Source: Treponema sp. UBA1798 (GTDB lineage Bacteria; Spirochaetota; Spirochaetia; Treponematales; Treponemataceae). From it: DNA of 9,827 nt. Location of the stretch: assembly GCA_002319875.1 (NCBI GenBank), contig DCFS01000330.1, positions 1 through 9,827 of the forward strand, given 5' to 3'. The position numbers were made by a program, and so were the translations under genes. The notes under the pieces were generated by a model. It was given only the letters and a program-made list of their open reading frames with translations. It was not told where the DNA came from and ran no database searches. Below are positions 6,529-9,827 of this stretch, piece after piece (the first letter of the stretch is position 1; each line of letters starts with the position of its first letter).

Positions 6529-7386
6529 ATGAGTATTTATGCACAGTCAAAGCAGCGGCGTATTACCGAAACAGTCCTGTTCCATCTCTTCGTCATTCTG
6601 CTGGGTTTTCTCATGCTGTATCCGATACTATGGATGATGGCAAATTCGTTCAAGGCAAATTCAGAAATATTCGGTACTTCGTCGCTGCTGCCTAAAACAT
6701 TTCATTTTGATAACTACTACCGTGGCTGGATGTTTAATCATTCCACCACATTTGCCGTCTTCTTTAAGAATTCATTTTTTTATACAATTCTTTCAACAAT
6801 AGGAGCGGTCATTTCTTCCTCAATTGTTGCATACGGTTTTGCACGTATCAATTTCCGCGGCCGCAGTTTCTGGTATGCATGTATGTTTCTTACGCTCATG
6901 CTGCCATATCAGGTGGTCATGATTCCGCAGTTTATTATTTTCAAGCAGCTCAACTGGATCAATACGTTTCTCCCGCTCATAGTTCCCCAATTCACGGGAC
7001 AGGCCTTTTTTATTTTCCTTATGGTACAGTTTATCAGGGGAATCCCGATAGAACTTGACCAGTCAGCGATGATAGACGGATGCAATAAATGGACCATCTT
7101 TGTCAGGATCATTTTTCCGCTCATAAAGCCTGCTGTTATAACTTCGACAATATTCAGTTTTTACTGGAGGTGGGACGACTTCCTCGGCCCCCTGCTCTAT
7201 CTGAATAAACCACGGAGTTTTACCGTTTCCCTTGCGCTTCGTATGTTCTCCGATCCGCAGACGACTACCGACTGGGGAGCCATTTTCGCGATGGGGACAC
7301 TCTCGCTCATTCCTGTTATTGCCATATTCCTGATTTTCCAGAAATATATCGTACAGGGACTCGTTACGTCAGGTTTGAAAGGCTGA
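6529..7386 (+). CDS. carbohydrate ABC transporter permease, MalG/UgpE type
   Basis: A 285-residue inner-membrane partner of the preceding permease, completing the channel heterodimer. Hydrophobic segments lie near residues 17-38, 82-105, 114-138, 147-168, 200-218 and 254-271. The EAA loop at about 175-200 reads ELDQSAMIDGCNKWTIF and ends in FPLIKP; the glutamate-alanine-alanine core is replaced by DQSA, within the range seen in CUT1 permeases, while the conserved DG is kept. The ATG at 6529 follows AGGAGG (6514-6519) by 9 nt, and only 2 bp separate it from the stop of the first permease. This is the last gene of the operon. No ATP-binding subunit follows, so the pair presumably works with a shared ATPase encoded elsewhere. 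Confidence 0.95.
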   Translation: MSIYAQSKQRRITETVLFHLFVILLGFLMLYPILWMMANSFKANSEIFGTSSLLPKTFHFDNYYRGWMFNHSTTFAVFFKNSFFYTILSTIGAVISSSIVAYGFARINFRGRSFWYACMFLTLMLPYQVVMIPQFIIFKQLNWINTFLPLIVPQFTGQAFFIFLMVQFIRGIPIELDQSAMIDGCNKWTIFVRIIFPLIKPAVITSTIFSFYWRWDDFLGPLLYLNKPRSFTVSLALRMFSDPQTTTDWGAIFAMGTLSLIPVIAIFLIFQKYIVQGLVTSGLKG

Positions 7387-7456
7387 GACAGTTTTATGAT
7401 GTTACGGGGAAAAAAACTTCGTTCCGGGGGTATTTCTGAAAACAAATCCGCGATAC

Positions 7457-7499
7457 TTTATGAATTAAGTCACTACAATATAAATACTTAATTCATAAA
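7457..7499. repeat. perfect 14-bp AT-rich inverted repeat
   Basis: TTTATGAATTAAGT at 7457-7470 and ACTTAATTCATAAA at 7486-7499 are exact reverse complements around a 15-nt AT-rich loop. It lies 70 bp past the end of the permease operon, in the gap between convergent operons. No T-tract follows on either strand, and a separate strong terminator is present further on. It could be an mRNA 3'-end hairpin or a protein-binding palindrome. Confidence 0.7.
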
Positions 7500-7554
7500 A
7501 CAAGGCAGATGGACACGTAAGTAAAACGTTCGTGACGCTTCCTGTTCCCGTAAA

Positions 7555-7597
7555 AAAGACCGTCCGGAAAAGTTCATGACAATTCCGGACGGTCTTT
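7555..7597. terminator. bidirectional intrinsic terminator between convergent operons
   Basis: AAAGACCGTCCGGAA (7555-7569) and TTCCGGACGGTCTTT (7583-7597) form a perfect 15-bp GC-rich stem with a 13-nt loop. The A-run at 7552-7557 becomes a six-T tract at the end of the minus-strand transcript, so it should stop the leftward lipoprotein operon well. In the plus direction the T-run is shorter (TTT inside the stem, then CTGTTT), but it probably also serves the transporter operon. Confidence 0.9.
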
Positions 7598-7610
7598 CTG
7601 TTTCCAGAGG

Positions 7611-7645
7611 AACACTGATCCGGTCACAGGGACTTAATCAGTGTT
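7611..7645. repeat. 9-bp inverted repeat beside the main terminator
   Basis: AACACTGAT (7611-7619) and ATCAGTGTT (7637-7645) are exact reverse complements around a 17-nt loop. The plus strand continues TTTCCC, a short T-run. It lies 22 bp past the stop of the GNA1162-family gene, so it may be an auxiliary terminator or a transcript-end hairpin. Confidence 0.5.
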
Positions 7646-7667
7646 TTCCCAGATATTTTACGTTCTT

Positions 7668-8363
7668 TTACTTTTTAGCAGTAATCGTAATCTTCTCCGC
7701 CATTGCACTGTCCTTCTGATCCAGCGCATGTTTTTCTTTACGGTATTTACCGGCTGGAATATCGGTAAGTGCAGACTCATTACACCGGCGTGCAATACTT
7801 ACATAATCAGCGGTTGCAGTTGAAACCGCATTTGAGGCAGCATTTACAATACTTCCTAAAAGCCCGAACCCGCTCAGCTGTGTTCTGGCTGATGTATCAC
7901 AATTAATCGTCGCATCACGATGGTACAGGATTTCATTCGTCTTTGTTGACTTAAAGATATATTCAATCTCGATTGTAACACTGTTCCCGACCATTGATTT
8001 TTTCCAGCTTTTAATCACGGTAAACACTGCAACATCCGCACCAAAGAGTTTTTTAAATTTTGAAAGATCCGCATTAACAAAGTTCTCTGAGTCATAGGCA
8101 CTTTCTTTCTGAAGAGTTTCAAGTGCCAGGTACGGCGGTAAAACGTAATAGCCGGCTTCGCAGACCGGTACATTCATTGTCGTATAGAAATAATCTTTTG
8201 CATCAACATTGGTACTGTTATTAATCGGCGGCATGATAATCATTACAAGAGGATCTTCCGCATACATATCTTTAAAAGCTGCAATTTTTGTTGATGATGC
8301 ACAGGAAGCAAGCATCAGAAGGAATGAGACTGCAAGTGTTGTAAATGTAATTCTGTTTTTCAT
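7668..8363 (-). CDS. GNA1162-family (DUF799) lipoprotein
   Basis: A 231-residue predicted outer-membrane or periplasm-facing lipoprotein. The signal peptide runs to Cys21 in a clear lipobox (LASC, 18-21). The body matches the GNA1162/DUF799 family, known from Neisseria, as recalled: MIIMPPINNSTNVDAKDYFYTT at about 41-62 (family core PPINN, then YFY), CEAGYYVLPPYLALETLQKE at 68-87, and FGADVAVFTVI at about 107-117. The neisserial protein is a surface-associated antigen candidate with a TolB-like fold; its function is not settled. The C-terminal tail after about 200 is charged. Its ATG overlaps the stop of the DUF4810 gene by one base (TAATG), so translation is coupled. It is the last gene of the operon, before the bidirectional terminator. 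The family is normally found with CsgG-like and DUF4810 proteins, as here. Confidence 0.9.
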   Translation of the reverse strand: MKNRITFTTLAVSFLLMLASCASSTKIAAFKDMYAEDPLVMIIMPPINNSTNVDAKDYFYTTMNVPVCEAGYYVLPPYLALETLQKESAYDSENFVNADLSKFKKLFGADVAVFTVIKSWKKSMVGNSVTIEIEYIFKSTKTNEILYHRDATINCDTSARTQLSGFGLLGSIVNAASNAVSTATADYVSIARRCNESALTDIPAGKYRKEKHALDQKDSAMAEKITITAKK

Positions 8364-8731
8364 TATTTTTCAAGCCTCTTAATAATCTGTGAAACGAATA
8401 CTTTTGATTCCGGATACAGTTCAACTTCTTTCTGAAGCATTGCTTTTCCGTCTTTCACTTTACCGGCTTTTATCAGCAGGTAACCGTAATCGGCATAGAC
8501 TCCGGGGGGAACAGCAGCGCGGGAAGCATTCTGCTTTTTAATCATCTTCTCATAGGTTTCTGTAAGCTGCTTCAGAGATTTATCATCGGCATTTTTCAGA
8601 TACTTGTAGGAATCTTCCTGATAGTCATACCAGTCATACAGAGGTTTATTACTTGCACAAGCAATGCCGGTAAAAGCCATCAGCACACAGACGGCAATAA
8701 ATCCGCCTTTTTTTAAAATAGTCTTTTTCAT
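8363..8731 (-). CDS. DUF4810-family lipoprotein
   Basis: A 122-residue small exported protein. The signal segment ends at Cys25 (TGIAC); glycine at position -3 makes the lipobox loose, but spirochaetal lipoboxes are relaxed, so lipidation is likely. The family marks are KPLYDWYDYQEDSYKYLK (about 29-46) near the N-terminus, PPGVYADYGYLLIKAGK at about 75-91, and the single TPR-like hairpin ending in KEVELYPESKVF. The repeat-like part suggests a protein-binding role. The ATG at 8729-8731 follows GGAG with 5 nt spacing and overlaps the stop of the preceding small lipoprotein gene (ATGA). It sits between CsgG-type and GNA1162-type genes, the usual context of this family. No biochemical function is established to my knowledge. 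Confidence 0.88.
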   Translation of the reverse strand: MKKTILKKGGFIAVCVLMAFTGIACASNKPLYDWYDYQEDSYKYLKNADDKSLKQLTETYEKMIKKQNASRAAVPPGVYADYGYLLIKAGKVKDGKAMLQKEVELYPESKVFVSQIIKRLEK

Positions 8732-9060
8732 GGTAACTCCACATATCTTATTTCCTGAGCGGAAACAAAAATTTCTTTTGTTAATATTTTCTGACCATTA
8801 AGAGATACTTCCAGGGTATGTTTACCCGGTGTTACTGCATAGGTCCTGTCATTTTTTGTCTTTCTCTGATTGATATCGTTTACCCCTGCAATAATTGTTA
8901 CCGTACCGTCAATAACGACTGATACGGAATCATATTTTGCAGCGCTTACAAACTGTATATAAGCGGTATCTTCTCTATCTGAAACAATAGATTTTGCACT
9001 CCTGCAGCCGGCAGGAAAAAACAAGGCTGCGGCAAGCATGAATATAAAGAACTTTTTCAT
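8728..9060 (-). CDS. small lipoprotein with PEGA-like C-terminus, unrecognised family
   Basis: A 110-residue protein I do not recognise as a named family. The signal peptide (KKFFIFMLAAALFFPAGC) ends at lipidated Cys19 in a good lipobox. The rest looks all-beta: a YIQFVSAAKYDSVSVVIDG segment (about 34-52), then an 11-residue polar, lysine/asparagine-rich turn, then YAVTPGKHTLEVSLNGQ (about 74-90) and KEIFVSAQEIRYVELP to the end. The PGKHTLEV pattern resembles PEGA-type beta domains that bind surface or cell-wall components; this is resemblance only. GGGAGG lies 4 nt before the ATG at 9058-9060. The gene overlaps both neighbours by ATGA, so it is a coupled part of the CsgG-DUF4810-GNA1162 operon rather than an insertion. 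Confidence 0.85.
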   Translation of the reverse strand: MKKFFIFMLAAALFFPAGCRSAKSIVSDREDTAYIQFVSAAKYDSVSVVIDGTVTIIAGVNDINQRKTKNDRTYAVTPGKHTLEVSLNGQKILTKEIFVSAQEIRYVELP

Positions 9061-9827
9061 TTATCCTCCCTGATTTCGTACTGATCAAGATTTTTTGAAT
9101 CAACAGTACCTTCGGTAACCTGTACAAGAGAATACTCGTCCGCAGCGGTAGTACCTTCTGTTGTAAGAACTTTTACGGTACCCGTTTTCTTTCCGGGAAG
9201 TTCTATAAGCATTCCGGTCTGCGGATTCTTTACTTTCCTGCCTTTTGCATAGACCGCATATACGTCACCGGCTTTTATTCCCTGCGTTTTACCGCCGGAA
9301 ATAACGACAGCGTCACTATCATATGACAGAAAATATGATTTCCAGGGTCTGTCCATACAGTTATTTATGACATTTTCTACCAGCTTTGAAATTGCAGCGC
9401 TGATTGCCTTGTCACTCAGCGTTGCATCAAATCCGGCCTGACCGCCGAAACCCAGTATGGTAGACGCCTCTGTCTCAGCTTCACCTTTTCCCTCTTCCGA
9501 ATAGATAATCTGTCCTGTTGAAACATCTACTAAGCGCAGACTCACACCGGCCTGGACAATCTGTTTTTTTGTCCGTGAAAAAACATTATTTTCTCCGATG
9601 TTTTTGCGTCCATATTCAGTGATGGAACCGATGATAAGATAATCAGCCCCAACCTTCTGGAACTTTTCTTTATCATCAAAATTCATTTCAGCAGTAATTT
9701 TGTCCGCATCAGCCCGTTCGAGAAGAATAAACTTTCCGGAAGCCGCAAGTTTTGTGGAAAGAATATCTACTGCCTGTTTTTCAAGCGGATCATTCTCTTT
9801 GTCATAAAAAGCACCTTTTGCATATTC
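9057..9827 (-). CDS. CsgG-family envelope protein, 5' end cut by the window
   Basis: The reading frame stays open from its TGA stop at 9057-9059 to the right edge, giving 256 visible residues with no start; signal peptide and N-terminus lie outside. An internal ATG at 9684-9686 is not the start, because the 47 codons upstream are clearly CsgG-like. In visible numbering: LEKQAVDILSTKL then SGKFILLERADADKI at 30-44, GADYLIIGSITEYG at 60-73, and GVSLRLVDVSTGQIIYSEEGKG further on, all typical of the CsgG/TolB-N-like fold. The last third (about 165-256) with QGIKAGDVYAVYAKG, NPQTGM and GTVKV resembles the C-terminal domain of flagellar assembly protein FlgT. CsgG itself is the curli secretion channel, but family members without curlin genes have other envelope roles; no curlin is seen here. 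It is coupled by ATGA to the next gene and heads the visible part of the operon. Confidence 0.9.
   Translation of the reverse strand, partial: EYAKGAFYDKENDPLEKQAVDILSTKLAASGKFILLERADADKITAEMNFDDKEKFQKVGADYLIIGSITEYGRKNIGENNVFSRTKKQIVQAGVSLRLVDVSTGQIIYSEEGKGEAETEASTILGFGGQAGFDATLSDKAISAAISKLVENVINNCMDRPWKSYFLSYDSDAVVISGGKTQGIKAGDVYAVYAKGRKVKNPQTGMLIELPGKKTGTVKVLTTEGTTAADEYSLVQVTEGTVDSKNLDQYEIREDK

Noticed and set aside
9684..9686. ATG as the start of the CsgG-family gene
   Set aside because: The 47 codons between it and the window edge are open and read as conserved CsgG sequence (for example LLERADADKI), so the true start is outside the window.
7668..9827. Reading the CsgG-like gene as evidence for a curli system
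   Set aside because: No curlin repeats and no csgE/csgF-like genes are present; the DUF4810 and GNA1162 neighbours indicate the other, uncharacterised CsgG context.

Overview
The window reads as a stretch of spirochaete chromosome, most likely Treponema or a close relative. This rests on family resemblance from memory rather than a search: a treponeme-style variant primary-like sigma factor, a CUT1 sugar importer operon without its own ATPase, and a dense set of short lipoproteins. No tRNA, rRNA, CRISPR array, transposase or phage gene is visible. Nearly all the sequence is coding and the largest gene-free stretch is about 280 bases.

Region 1 (53-3973, minus strand) carries, in transcription order, formate-tetrahydrofolate ligase (fhs), a KamA-family radical SAM protein, and a short sigma-70 family factor. 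fhs and the KamA gene are 76 bp apart and could be co-transcribed. The sigma gene is 260 bp further on, behind a long AT-rich inverted repeat, and has two perfect TATAAT boxes in its leader, so it probably has its own promoter.

Region 2 (4222-7386, plus strand) diverges from fhs and encodes a CUT1-type carbohydrate ABC importer: an exported solute-binding protein followed by two inner-membrane permeases. A hairpin plus T-tract lies between the binding-protein gene and the first permease gene, a common way of making more binding protein than permease. No ATPase gene is present, so a shared MsmK/UgpC-type ATPase elsewhere is implied.

Region 3 (7387-7667) is a convergent intergenic region with three separate inverted repeats. 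One is a perfect 15-bp GC-rich bidirectional terminator. The other two are less easily explained.

Region 4 (7668 to the right edge, minus strand) is a tightly coupled cell-envelope operon: a CsgG-family protein (cut by the window edge), a small lipoprotein with a PEGA-like C-terminus, a DUF4810 lipoprotein and a GNA1162/DUF799 lipoprotein. The genes overlap by 4, 4 and 1 nt. CsgG, DUF4810 and GNA1162 form a recurring cassette in Gram-negative bacteria with no settled function. The extra small lipoprotein inserted here is the most interesting item in the window.
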